DNA of 64,000 bases from Favolaschia claudopus (lineage: Eukaryota > Basidiomycota > Agaricomycetes > Agaricales > Mycenaceae). Each line of letters starts with the position of its first letter. The stretch's first letter is position 1. The position numbers and the translations under genes are program-made. Below, piece by piece: positions 1 to 12,072 of this stretch. The stretch is from NCBI GenBank assembly GCA_037176885.1, contig JAWWNJ010000017.1, forward strand, positions 1,860,001-1,924,000, written 5' to 3'. The notes beneath the pieces were generated by a model. The model was given only the letters and a program-made list of their open reading frames with translations. It was not told the DNA's origin and did not search any database.

Positions 1-2267
1 GAGAATATCAAGGTTCCTTTTGCGCCTCTTCCTCAAATGATTTCCACGGTCTCATCCTTCCATAGGCTATGTTGGCAACAGAATTCGCGACCTTCGAAAA
101 GGGTCCCATCTTTCGGAATTCCGTGGCCCCCTTGCTCGGGAGTGGTGTCTTCGCCTCAGACGGTTTGTCCTCGCATTGTCAATGTTTATCAAACAATCTG
201 AATTCGAGCTTGCATAGGTGACATGTGGAAGTGCGTCTGTCTCTCTTGCAGTTCAGTCCAATTTTCTTTCTTTCTCAATTGCCTCACAGATTCCATCGTC
301 AAATGACCCGCCCCTTCTTCAATCGCGATCGAATCAGCGACTTCGACCTCTTTGACCTTCACTCCGCCAACGCCATCGCTCAAGTCAAAACCCGTCTGCG
401 TGAGGGGTACGCGGTGGACTTTCAGGTAAGTTTTCGCTATCTTTGCTTGCGATATTCGAGATACAATATGATCATGATGATTCATGATCGGGCAGGATAT
501 GGTCTCGCGATTCACCATGGACACCGCAACCTCTTTCCTCTTCGGCAAAAACGTACACAGTCTCGAGCAAGGTTTACCGTATCCGCACAATGCCGGGCTG
601 CGCTCCTCCATTACTCCCGAGCCCTCTACCCCAATCGACTTCGCCACATGTTTCCAACAAGCGCAGATGACATTGTCACTGCGCTCCCGTCTCGGAGCAA
701 ATTGGCCTTTGCAGGAGCTCTTCGCGGTGACTGATAAGCTGCAGCCACCGCTTAAAGTGGTTCGTGAATTCCTTCAGCCGATTCTCCGAGATGCGGTGGC
801 GAATAAGAAGATGAGGGAAGGAGTTGAGGAGGAGGAGGATAAGTTGAATAACGCGGACAGGCATGTGAAGGAAGGCGAGACGATGTTGGAGCATTTGGTT
901 AATTACACGGATGGTGCGTTAATTCGATTTCAATTTGATACTCCTTCAAAGAATGATACTGTTTTGCAGATCAAACGATTCTGCGGGACGAAATTCTGAA
1001 TATCACACTTGCCGGACGGGATACCGTGCGTATTGTGCCTCATCCAACACCTTCATCGTGACGACTGACTATATGTGCTCATTTTCGCTAGACGGCCAGC
1101 TTGCTGACGTTCACAGTATACAAACTTGCGGAACATCCTCAAATTTTTGCGAAAGCGCGCGAAGAAATCTTGCGTGTGGTGGGAAGTACGGGACGGCCGA
1201 CGTTCGAGCATTTAAGAGACATGAAGTATCTGAGGGTGCGCGGTTTTTTTCTATGCTTCGAATGTTTGCAGATGTCATTAACTTTCCACGCAGGCTGTTT
1301 TGAACGGTATAAAATCATTCTCTTCGTGATATCGTGCATTTATTGTTTCACTACAGAAACACTTCGTTTGTTTCCGCCGGTGTACGTCTTTCAGCGCTTG
1401 ACACTAAATCTTCTTGCTCACTCTCTTGCAGACCGTTCAACGAGAGGTCGTTCTTCTTTCCACGTCATCAGAACGAAACGAAGCTAATCCTCTTCTTCAT
1501 ATAATATAATCAGAACCGCAACGCAGCCGACGATCTTCCGACCCAGCAAAGCCACAGGCGGTCCACCGATCTACATTCCAGCAGGCACACGATGCATCTA
1601 CAGCGTCATGGTCTCGCATCGGCGTAAAGATTTGTGGGGACCCGACGCGCTGGAGTTTGATCCCGAGAGATGGTTCGATGAGAGGCTGCATAAATATTGT
1701 GCGTTTTCTTCTTTGTTTGCTTCATCCCCGTGTGTTTTGCTCCGATTGATTAAATCTTTTCGTGAATAGTGATTCCTGACCCGTTCATCTTCCTCCCATT
1801 CAACGCCGGTGAGAATTAGTTTCGCAACACCTCTTCATCTGCGAAAGGCTGAGACGAATCTCAACCAGGGCCGCGTATCTGTCTGGGACAACAGGTAAGC
1901 CGTACTCTTTCACCGCCGGATTCGGGCATTTCCATCTTGATTCCTATTCTTACTCTTTTAGTTCGCCTACCACGAAGCCTCCTTCTTCCTCGTCCGCCTC
2001 CTCCAAGCCTTCTCCACCATCTCCCTAGACCTCAACGCTCAGCCGGCGTTCGCTCGTCCTCCCACCTCGTGGCAAGTTGACGACGAGTCGGGTTGGAAAG
2101 CCAGCGAGAAGGTGAGGCCGAGGAGCCATTTTACGCTCTTTATTCATGTGAGTTTCGTCGATTCTTCAAATTCGATTTGCGTGTTGTAATGGTGGCTGAC
2201 TGGATGATTCATGTAGGGCGGGTTGTGGGTGAAGATGGAGGAGGCGCAGAGTGGGGATGATGTGTGA
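1..2267 (+). CDS. Cytochrome P450, CYP63-like, 5' end outside the window
   Basis: Heme-thiolate monooxygenase of the fungal CYP63/CYP52 kind, probably ER-anchored and oxidising alkanes, fatty acids or aromatics. The visible part starts at an acceptor near 65 ([13 protein letters not shown]), then a 13-nt microexon at 218-230 between introns 163-217 and 231-289, then [18 protein letters not shown]. Hallmarks seen in order: I-helix AGRDT near 1007-1024, ExxR region ETLRLFPPV near 1360-1383, PERW near 1660, and the heme loop [15 protein letters not shown], split by an intron near 1810-1867, whose Cys is the iron ligand. Several introns separate these blocks. The gene ends [12 protein letters not shown] and stop. 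The N-terminal membrane anchor is upstream of the window. Family sure; subfamily by motif resemblance only. Confidence 0.88.
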
Positions 2268-2497
2268 GAAGAAAAAAAAACCTGGAATTGCCGAAGGATT
2301 GCAGAGATCGGGGCGGCTTCAATCAAGTTGCCACGCCTTTTTGACTCCTTTTAGAGTCTACAGTGGTATAACTTATGCTTAGTTTTATCCTTGTATTTAC
2401 ACAACATTTATCGTCGAATTTCAACCAGCATGCCGGCACTGTTTGGCGCGGCGCGCAAATCATTGACAAACAAAGCGCAAACAACGCATTTTTCTGC

Positions 2498-4132
2498 ATG
2501 ATGTCGTCTTCCACTGAGTCTGGTCGGTTCACCATGTCCTCTGAGGAGGTACGCGCGGTCTCAGACCTCGTTATCCGCCGTATCGAGGAGCATAAAAACG
2601 GGCTCGCTACCGCCGAAACCCTCCAGGCGAGATTTGCACGCTACCTTTCCCAAATCCTCTATCCCGTCTTGAGCCTTCCCTTCGAGGTTACGTCCTCCAT
2701 CTTCATCCACTGTATCCCCGCGGATGGACGCGTCTCACCGTCTTCATGCGCGGCACCTCTCATTCTCGCACAAATTTGCCGTCAATGGCGGGACGTGGCG
2801 CTTTCCACGCCCATTCTTTGGTGCTCTCTATACATTGATGGGGGCATGGATATCAACACTCTCACGTACAGACCTACCGTCCCCAATGACACTCGGGTCC
2901 AAAATCTCATCCGGACATGGTATTCACGCGCGGGGAGCAGCCGCCTGTCTTTCGGTCTCAATTTTCGATTCAGACAGGCGTCGAAAAATCTTCTCCGACT
3001 CATTGCATCGTATTCGGGGCAGATCGAGCGTCTCGAGCTCCACGTTTGGCAACCGCAGCTTGAGACAGCCAAACCATTCGCTGCGTCCTTCCCTGTCCTG
3101 CAGTACCTGTCCATCACTAATTCGTTTGGGGCTGATGTACAAAGCTGTCTTGCAGCAACTGCATCCACCTTGCGGGAGCTTCGCCTGCTCGAGACTCAGA
3201 ATATCATTCCCTCATTCCCCTACTCCTTACCGCTCCTAACGCGTCTCGAAATCTCCGCCAACATATCACCCCAGACGTTGCTCCAGATCCTTCACAACTG
3301 TCCATCCCTCTCCCACCTCTTCTTCTCCATCTCCGAGTTCGAGGCCCGCTCCATCCCCGAGCCGTCCACTGCAACAACTGAGGTTGAATCATTTCCAAAC
3401 ATCTCTTCCGTTATCTTGGCCTCTCCCGATGCCGCTGTTGCCCTCCGTCTCGTAACCTTCCCCAACCTGCACACGATCGAGATCCAAGGGTTCACCGAGC
3501 CTGACGAGATGCGAACCTTCATATCTCGTTCAGGCTGCGCCATCCGCCATCTGGTGATTTTCCTCTCTGGCTGCGATGACGACCAACACGCAGACGAGGA
3601 CACAAACGATACGGCCGACTGGCTGGCTATCTTCCCCCACCTCGAAGTCTTAAAAATCAAAGAATGCCCAAACCCCGAGCGTCTCATCGACGCCTTGGAT
3701 TCATCATCACTTGTCCCACATCTCAAGGACATCTCGATCCGCTCCTGCATCACCCGAAGCACCATCGACAACAACTACGATGACTCGTTACTCGAGATGT
3801 TACACAAGAGGATCCGGATGACGAGGGATTCCGCAGTCTCCGGGGGTGGTGGCTTGCGGAAATTCCATATCACGTTCTCCATTTTCCACGCCGACCAAGA
3901 GGATGAGGAGAATCGTATTTGGTTCCCGGGATATCTGGCTACGGCTGCGCTGAACAGGCTCGTTGAGGGTGGGTTGGATTTCATGATGAGGGTGGAGAGT
4001 AGTGTCAGCGGGACGCATATTTGGCCGAAGACTTACCGTACGTGGGGTTGTTTTATTTTCCGATTCGCGTGTTGCTAATGATGATTCGTTGAACATTGTG
4101 TAGGTGAAGATAAGCTTGTGGATTTTCCTTGA
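2498..4132 (+). CDS. F-box-like protein with leucine-rich repeat region
   Basis: About 520 residues. The N-terminal third holds a short helical region, then an F-box-like segment LPFEVTSSIFIHCIP followed by ICRQWRDVALSTPILWCSL, the usual agaricomycete form. The rest is irregular leucine-rich repeats. Such proteins usually bind Skp1 of SCF ubiquitin ligases through the F-box and substrates through the repeats; the substrate is unknown. The start at 2498 (MMSSS) is preferred: the frame stays open upstream but its codons look unlike protein. A 3' intron at 4038-4103 joins codons in phase (C + GT) and gives a short tail ending KLVDFP; read through, the frame stops at 4078. Paralogues lie at 5117 and 12073. 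Confidence 0.7.
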
Positions 4133-5116
4133 AACGGTTTTAAAAACGTAGAACATATGTCGTCTAGCGGTTACGACTAACGGCGCTTGAATAGATTGGT
4201 AGTTAAATTGTGGATTTTTCGAACCAGCTATGAAGTAGAAAATTCAATCAGGATCCCGCAGTTGAGCAGGACAGTGTCAGTGTCCGGGGAGAATTCAAGT
4301 CCCTTTCCGGGCCGACTATTTCCGAAGTTGGACTCTGGTCTAACAGTGGCAAAACAGTGGAGCTGAACGCGATGAAACTAGCCCGCCTTCAAAGTTTCTG
4401 AAACTATTCATCAATTTTTCCGGTGAGAAATGGGTTGCTATTATGCTAAGGACGTAAGTGCAAAATTGCTTCTGCTTCTTTTTCGAATTCGAATACTTAT
4501 TCCAAGGAACACCCTCTGAGAGTCTGAGGCAAGCTCGAGAGAGTCAGAGACCACAGGAGGGCCAAAAAGGCTCGGAAAGAAAACGTCAGGCTCATCGCGG
4601 TGCCGTCGTGGTTGTACCAGATTCAGAAGATCGGCTAGTGAGCCAACAATGAAAACTATTCAAGAGTTGTTGAGATCGCCTACAGTTGGCGTAGCCATGA
4701 ATCTCGAACGCGTTGGAGATGATATGGCTCACTGCGGCCAGCGGCTAGACCAAGCAACGCGTCAACAACGCGTAAATAAGGCCCCTTGAACTTGTGTCAG
4801 GTTCCACTGCGACATTCCGCTCAGCGCGTGTTCTCCCGCATCTAAATGACCTCCCTACAGTCGCGATTGTGTACAAACCTGCGATTTTACTCGAGGAATT
4901 AATTTGGAATCGGTTAGGGACCGAATCACGCAATTCAGAATCCGTGTACCCGTCAGTCAGATGATGCGCTTACTCCATCGTAAAATATTCCTCCAAAATT
5001 CCTCTATACACGACAACGTTATATGCTCTCCACGGTTTCGTCGATCAAATGGCAGGTAGCTAAGTAGATATTGAAACATTAGCTCAAGAGTCGTCTGTCG
5101 AAACAATCAACATAAA
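4133..5116. other. Intergenic, no gene seen
   Basis: About 1 kb between a plus-strand and a minus-strand F-box-like gene, so it holds two 3' regions. Only short ORFs without domain resemblance occur (for example a 64-codon one at 4458). No repeat or RNA gene was recognised. Confidence 0.5.
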
Positions 5117-6004
5117 CTAACCTTCAACATCTCCCGCCCGTTTTCGAGCAAGAAACATCTCGGCGCGGACCCAGAAGTCATCTCCACCCCATGAACCACG
5201 CTTCCAATCTTCCTCGTGCTGACGCGTCATGGCCATCAACACGACTCGTGGATCCTGCTCGACAACAGAAAGCCTGTATCTCGCGAAGGTGAATTCTTTT
5301 GGTCGATTCCACGCGCAAACGACAAAGAGGACAACTCGAGGGAGCGCTTTGACGACTGGGTGGAGGATCCAATTGGCCAGCGCTGGACAAAGAGCGAGGT
5401 GTGTGAGGGAGGATAGGGAGTCGAGTCCGTCCAATTCCGACCAATCGGGGTATTCGTTCCAGACGCTCTCCTGAAACATGGCGAGATGCGTTAAGGATGA
5501 GAAGTTCGTGTGTCGGAATGCATTCCAGCTCCAGCCCAGCCTGTACGCGAAGTACGGTACATCGATACAGAGCTTCCGGAGATGCATCAGGCGGAGAGAG
5601 TGCAAGAATTCGGGAGTCAAATTTGCCACGCCGAAGGAGAGGCTCCTGACTCCGGTGCATCTTGTGAGGAGGGTTGCAGAGTCTTCGATGCGAGAGATAT
5701 CGTGCAAGAATATATGCCGGACTGCATCGTCTAAGGCAATCTCGGGTTTTGATTCAAGGGCGGCCAGAACTTCAGTCGAACGGGGGGCGGTTATGATGAG
5801 CACTCGGTAAAGTAATGGCGAGATCCTGCATGGATTCAAGGATTCCTCTGTCTATGCCATATGCGTCGGGGATATGGACACACACCAAACATGGACTCGG
5901 CGGCAAACAAGCAGCAGAGTAAGAATAACATCTGGGTAGCATATAGCAGTCGTCTCGAAGATTTCACGCTCCAATTCCGGCGGAAAGGTGGCTTGCGTGG
6001 TCAT
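5117..6004 (-). CDS. Agaricomycete hypothetical protein, LRR/F-box-like family
   Basis: Two exons. Exon 1 (6004-5882) begins MTTQATFPPELEREIFETTA, the opening of a large agaricomycete family of degenerate F-box/LRR-like proteins. Exon 2 (5851-5117) carries PLLYRVLII, typical of the same family, then leucine-rich segments (LTHLAMF, LTHLALC). The two exons are in phase only if a 30-nt intron is removed (donor GTGTCC, acceptor ATAG). Without it a TAG closes the frame, so the true junction may differ. About 285 residues. No catalytic motif; function unknown. Convergent with the gene ending at 4132. Confidence 0.6.
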
Positions 6005-6393
6005 CGTGCTCGTGGTCGAGAAGAGAGATGCACAAGATCACGTTTATCATTGATGGCGGACGGCAATGCCGGTGCCAATGGCAGTCAAATCGTTATAACC
6101 TGAGGTGAGGAGGATTCGGAAAGCTCCTAAATACTTGCGCCGCAGAGCGGACAACTGAACTTGCAATCCTTGGCATTGGATTCTAATAGGTGAATTATGT
6201 GTCACGGATTTCCATTTCTATATATCCTGAATGTCGAAGACTCCAATCAAACTTGGTAAGACTAGCGTCCCTTCCTTCGGAACACCTAGACCAGTTCCAT
6301 CGCGTCAGAATCACCACAGGTCGATTATTTGGAACTTGTAGATCCTATGGTATGTCATTGGTACTAGGGTGAATATCAACCCTTGAGTTCTCG
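6005..6393. other. Intergenic spacer
   Basis: Lies between the starts and ends of two minus-strand genes; it should hold the promoter of the 6004 gene and the 3' region of the DUF6535 gene. No recognisable feature. Confidence 0.4.
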
Positions 6394-9301
6394 TCACGGT
6401 CCTTTGAAGACACGGAATATTTCATCGTTAGAAACCAGGCTAATTGGCGAAGCGAAAGAACAAGTACCTTCTGAGTTGCCCTCGTCTTGAGAGGATGCCC
6501 TCAGGGCATCCAAAACGGTGCGAGCCTGAACCAAAAATGGAACTTGGTCCGTGTCAGGTTCCGCTGAAGCCGTCATCTCCTCGACAAATTGCGTCAATGT
6601 AGCGATAACTGAATCCCGGGCAGTCGGATTATCCAGCCATTGAGGTATATCACTAGTCCCGGGATAAAGATAACCTCTGAACAACCAGAGATTTGTGATA
6701 ACGGCGAATCGCAGATGTCCACAAGCAGGATTTTCGAAAAAGACTCGAAGAGCGTTGGCAAAGCGAATCTGGTGCGCGCCGTGGATCTGGGATGAGTTTA
6801 TCAGGTATGTGTGCATCAGGTGGAGAGTCGTCATTGCTTCGTGAGGGAACTCCGAGCCTGCATTCGATCCTGCACAAATCTCGAGATATTCTGCATAGGC
6901 GACAACGAAGGCATCGCCGTCCCCAACGATCAAGGGATGATCTGTTGAAAACTCGCAAGTCAATGTGCTCCTCCCCGCATCTGCATCCGCAGCCCGAGCG
7001 GACATTTCAATCGTAGCCAACCATCGATGCATCACATCAGCTGGGTTCGTCGCACACAATGAACGCGGGGGCCAGCGCATATAGGTCCATTTATAGACTG
7101 CGATGAGGGAGGGAGGGACAGAGGGGATATCCAGACCCAGACATGCATCAAGAAGGCGTGGAATGACAGAAACGTGGGGACAAAACCCAAACAATAGCCG
7201 CCACGCAGCAGTGAGAGAATCTCGTAGTCGATTCCGGTTGGCTGTAGTTTCCAGTGTATTCGCGAGAACTTCCCAGAAAAGTTCACCGTTGGCAATGGGT
7301 TGCATTGCAATAGAAACGGCCGTTCTCGAACGACGATTGTTCAAGTATCGTAGAAGTTCGGGGTGAAGGGTGATTCCGTCTGACGAGTCCTGCTGACACC
7401 AAGTCCGGATTAGCTCAGTCATGACTGAATCCATCCAGCCAGGTTCCGCAGAATCGAAATTGTTCAATAGACGCGGAACAACCTCGTCAAACGTAGCGTC
7501 CAAATTAGTACGAACAGAGGGTGGTGTGGGGTGTGATGGGCGAAGGAGATCGACTGTCCAGCAAAAGAAGTACGGCAGTGCGTCGAGCTCGGAGGCGGAT
7601 CGAAGGTAATGGAAGAGAATGAGATGTGGTGTTGTCCTTAGAATGTGTCGAATATAGCCCAAGAGCCCCGAAATCCGATCAGGAGACGTTTTGTAGTCGA
7701 AATTTGGGTGCTGCGTGGATACGTAATAAGCGCTGTGCTCCACCAACTCTGTTACAGAGCGCTGGATATGTGTGAGATCGACTGTGACTGTATCAGCATT
7801 GTCCGACGTCGCTTGAAGACGCTGGAGATATTCGAGATGGGTTTCGAGAAGAAGTTTATCGTTCTCGAAGAGCCTCCACCACAGAATTGCCTCCACAGAA
7901 GTAGCGTATTGCAGGACTTCCAAGTCCTTTTCTGTTGACCATGGAACACTGATTCTTGATGCATATTCTCTTGGGAAAATGGCAGAAGAATCTGGAGCGT
8001 GGAGTAATTGGATGGTGGTCCACATTGCTTTGTAACAGATTATCTTGCGGCGCTTCAGAGCCGTCGGCGTTAATATCCCTGCATCACAGGAACGATAGAG
8101 ATCGATTATGCGTGCGTGAAGGAGCGTCCGAGGATTATTGACGAGGTGGCGCAGGACAGGATAATGTGCCTTTCGCCGGCCATGAGGGCCCCAGAGAATT
8201 TCTGGAATTGCGTCGACAAAAGGTTCGAGTTCCGTGTCATCGGCCAAAGACTTCATGGTCCAAACGAGGGCCTTCAGATCTCTCGATTCGCGCTGCACAG
8301 AAGCCTCAGCTGCGACACGGGAGATTGCTGCGACCATCGTTTCAACGGCAAATTTGGAGTGTCCTGCCTTATTAGCGGGCTCCAAGAGTGAAGGGTGACG
8401 AGTCCATTGGATCTTGAAGTATTGATATAACCTCCAGAATAATCCGGTGAGAGGGGTTCGATACGGGCTATCGAGATATCGCAAAGGGAAGACGGTGAGG
8501 ACTGAATATGTTGCCGCAACAACAAACAGCATGACAGCGGCGATGAGGGCGATACCGGTATTTACGGGGACTAGGAATGCGACGAGCCCAGAGAAAAAGA
8601 GCAGAAGAGAGAGATGTAGAAGCAGGGGAATGATATCGACGATAGCGTGCATGTTGAAGCGTCTCAGTCCATAATATAGGAACGAGAAGACCCGTGCTCG
8701 AATGACTGGAGCTGAGTGGATGTCGGTTTTGTGAAGGAATTCACGGGCCCATTGCTCGAGAAGAGTAGCAATGAGCGCGCAGCTGAGACTGAGTCCAAGA
8801 CTCAGAAACCAGAGAGCGTTGCACGCCAAAGCTGCTCTGGTGGGACCACCGTCGTTGAGTTCGAGAGGCGGGGGGATATTTGACGCGTTTCCATTCGCCG
8901 AGGCCACAATTTGCTCGGAAATCCGAGTCAAAAGAAGGATAGTGAGATCGTCCGGGTCCGGATTGAGTGTTTTGTAGCTCTCGATTAGAAACGCGGTTAA
9001 AACGGCCGAAAAAAGACCAGCCTACAAAAGTCATATTAAAATCCGTTCTATTAGCCTTCAGAGACACAGAAATCTCACGAAAATAAGCATCCCTTCCATG
9101 TCACTTTTCCAGCTTTCCACTAGCCCTTTGTCATATTTCTCCGCTTCGCGACCGTATATAGCCCACATTTTGGCTGTTGCAGCCTCATCCCCAACATCGG
9201 AAGCTATACAGTATTGGCGAGCTCAAAATGGGTTCTTAGATTGTTTGATATCTCCCACCCTCATTTGGTTGTGGTATGGCACCACCGGCATTGAAATCCA
9301 T
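6394..9301 (-). CDS. DUF6535 domain multi-pass membrane protein
   Basis: Three exons join in phase: 9301-9259, 9203-9079, 9021-6394, giving 931 residues. The N-terminal domain matches the DUF6535 family common in Agaricomycetes: WAIYGREAEKYDKGLVESW, then the intron, then AGLFSAVLTAFLIESYKTL (first membrane helix), NALWFLSLGLSLSCALIATL (second), and two more hydrophobic helices around LLLHLSLLLFFSGLVAFLV and GIALIAAVMLFVVAATYSV. A long soluble helical C-terminal region of about 650 residues follows without known motif. DUF6535 proteins have no established biochemical role. The first ATG with a good frame is at 9301. Confidence 0.85.
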
Positions 9302-9616
9302 GCTCCTGCTGGGACAGAGGATGAGCGTTAAGGACGAGAGGCGGCGTGACCATCACAATTGCCATTTTGTCACGGTCTAGCGCCGTCGGCGTTCGAATAG
9401 CGTGTACGCTTACTGTCCCCCGCTTTAGTAAATCTGTCCCAGACATAAGTTTTCTGACCCCTCACCTTAACGGGAAGGTTCCCGTGCTAATGGGTTTGTC
9501 GCCTGCCGCCGAAACAAATTTGTGCGGCGCACACTCTTTTTTCGTCCTACAATTTAAGCATTGTTGTCCTTGAATCAAAGGCTTTCAGTCCTTCTAACCA
9601 TTCTTTGTTGTTCCCT

Positions 9617-9985
9617 TACCATAGTAAATATGTTCCACTGGAATAGATATTCGGTCCGCGGGACCAATCATTTACGACCTTCGGCCATCATTTTCTTGTC
9701 CCGGAGGCATCACGTTCCCGTCCTCCCATCAATGATTTCCTGTCCAACCGACAAACACTTTCTGTCCACTCTTTAAGGATCTCACCAATGACGCCCACAA
9801 GGTACCTGATGTTATATACCATTCGAACCCATTTTCTGAGTAGATTCCAGCAAAATTGTTTCCCAGGCCATATTTCCACCTCCTGAGATATAATATCCGA
9901 AATTCGGCCAATTTCGGCAGAATACCCGGTTTTAGAGGACTTGCAACATTCCGTAGAGGCAAACTCACTCGAATCCCATCGCGCT
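9617..9985. repeat. Direct repeat copy 1 (about 350 bp)
   Basis: Resembles 10793-11145 along its length, e.g. shared TGTCCACTCTTAAGGATCTC, GATTCCAGCAAAATTG and GAGGACTYGCAACATTCCGT. Roughly three quarters identical by eye. A minus-strand frame shares the ending LVRSLKSGQKV-VGWTGNH with the other copy, so both may derive from the edge of a coding transposon. Confidence 0.75.
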
Positions 9986-10450
9986 AACCAGCTCCCAAGT
10001 ATCAATGAGGTATATTGCTCATTTTAGATGCGCTTGAGCGTCCGGATGACCATTGTCCGTTTGTTTTATTTCCTTATTTGGCTATGCCACCCGTCAAGCG
10101 TCGAAATGGCCTGTCCGGCCATCCACTGTACACAATTGGACCCTGTCATCAGACAATGGATCTCTGGTAGCACCCATTGTGAGTGGCATGTCCGACTCTA
10201 TCTCCTTTTTTGGACACAAAAGAGCCCCGGCTCATGTATATAAGGAGGCATGCTTCAAGCTCCACTGCATCCAGCCCTCACTCGATCTCCAGTCTTGTTT
10301 GTTGATATGGCTGGCCCCCGTCTCATACAAACCAGCTTCAGGTCGATTGTCTGTGCTTGGATCCACCCTCGTTGTAATAGTTGTGCACATCATCGACACG
10401 GCTGGCCACCGTCACTCCTGTTGAACAGCACCTCTATCTCTGACTTGGGT

Positions 10451-10625
10451 GTTTTATGCTGGCGGCGTTGCGCCATATGCCGGCTTAAGAGTTGGGAGGG
10501 CGTTGCGCCTAACCAATTCTTTGCGTTTGATTTTATTTGGGTTGCTGGGTATCATGCTGGCGGCGTCGCGCGCCATGCAAGCTCGGGAGTGGGGAAGGCG
10601 TCGCAGCTATCCAATTCTTTTGGAT
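10451..10625. repeat. Imperfect tandem duplication, unit about 98 bp
   Basis: Two units start ATGCTGGCGGCGTTGCGCC and ATGCTGGCGGCGTCGCGCG and both end near CCAATTCTTT. No coding role seen. Confidence 0.6.
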
Positions 10626-10792
10626 CAGAGGCGGCACTGATTCGCCTTTGTTTGCGTAGCCCAATTCGACGGGGGGTGACCTGACAAAGATTGAAGGACT
10701 GATAGATAGTGACACCCAGATCGGGTGACTTGCTCGTTCGAAATACCACTCGAATCTCAATCAAATCTGGTGAGTTCTTCAATTACCCTGTT

Positions 10793-11145
10793 GTAATAAA
10801 TATGTGCAGCCGTAATAGGTATTGTGGCTGCATGGCCAACCATTTAGGTCCCTTGACCATCAATTTTCTGTCCTTGGCGCATCAGATTTCTGTCCCACCA
10901 TCAATGATTTCCTGTCCACCCGACAATGACTTTCTGTCCACTCTTTAAGGATCTCACCAAGGACGCACACCAGGTGCCTGATGTTATATCCCATTCGAAC
11001 TCATTTTCTGCGTAGATTCCAGCAAAATTGCCTCCCAGGCCATATATGCACATCCCGAGGTATGATATCTGAATTTCGGCCAATTTTGGCATAATACTGG
11101 GTTTCAGAGGACTCGCAACATTCCGTCCAGGCAAACTGAATAGAA
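10793..11145. repeat. Direct repeat copy 2 (about 350 bp)
   Basis: Second copy of the repeat at 9617-9985, same orientation, about 1.17 kb downstream. Ends align near GGCAAACT. The family was not identified. Confidence 0.75.
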
Positions 11146-12072
11146 TGATAGGTCTCAATCAGAATTTGTCCCATATTGTGGTTGAAACATGCGCGAGTTC
11201 GTAATTCGAAAGTTCGGGGCGCGGTTCAACGACAAATATATTGTGAATCAGAATGATCTCAGTTCATGAGCTAAGTCTAGCTTAACAGAATAAACCTTCA
11301 GCAGTGGAGAAACAGTTTGGAATTCGTTGTAGTGCTTCTTTGTTTTGTGGCTCCTTCAGCCTCATTGAGCGATCACCAACTATGTTCAACTCCAACTTGA
11401 ATATTGGAGTCCGTTTGACGTGACGGATCAAAGGGATCTTCGCTGTCAAACTTCACCATTGTCTTCGTTCTGAGCCTTTGACTTCATGTCGAGCTCATTC
11501 CGTACTTGTCCAGACTGCTCGTCGGACAAAGGGTTTGACTTTGCATTGCACTCACCCTTCAAATCAAAGTTAGCGCTGTGCGCTGTGCGTTGCGCAATTA
11601 CGGGAACCATCAATATCTCGGACACCTTGAAATCCGACTCGGTATCGCAAGTCATCAATCAAGTGCCCAGGCAAATCCCTGCCTTCAATGAGTCCAATAT
11701 CAATGCTGCTTGCGCACATAAGCACAATCAGAGAATTAACTTCGTTGAGCAGGAGGGGCAAAGGCAATGATCTTTTGAGAGGTATGAGATTTTCTTCCTT
11801 TTACGGCAAGAGACTCAATAAGATCAAACAAAAGCTCGAGTCTTGTAGGTGCGGAAAATCTCAGGCTCCGTGTTGGAATTTTATGCCTTTTACATGTTCC
11901 CAAGACACTAGTATTACACTCTGTGTACTTGAATTACAATAGACAGCCATGCCTCAGGAGTTATGACAGGTTCAATCTCGAATCAGAGTCGATTTGGCTC
12001 TGTTTACTTGTACCCTTCTTGGCAACCGTCTCCATCTTTGTCTCTCCCTTCACCAATCCATTTTAGTCCTTC

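Larger units (their letters stand above)
9302..12072. other. Gene-poor repeat region
   Basis: About 2.8 kb without a convincing gene. It holds a pair of 350-bp direct repeats, a small imperfect tandem near 10451-10625, and a stretch (11440-11600) related to sequence near 29.5 kb. Short ORFs here are not supported by any domain. It reads as decayed repeat DNA. Confidence 0.6.

Noticed and set aside
2375..2497. Start of the F-box gene at 2375
   Set aside because: The 41 extra codons have no family resemblance, and the MM at 2498 is the better start.
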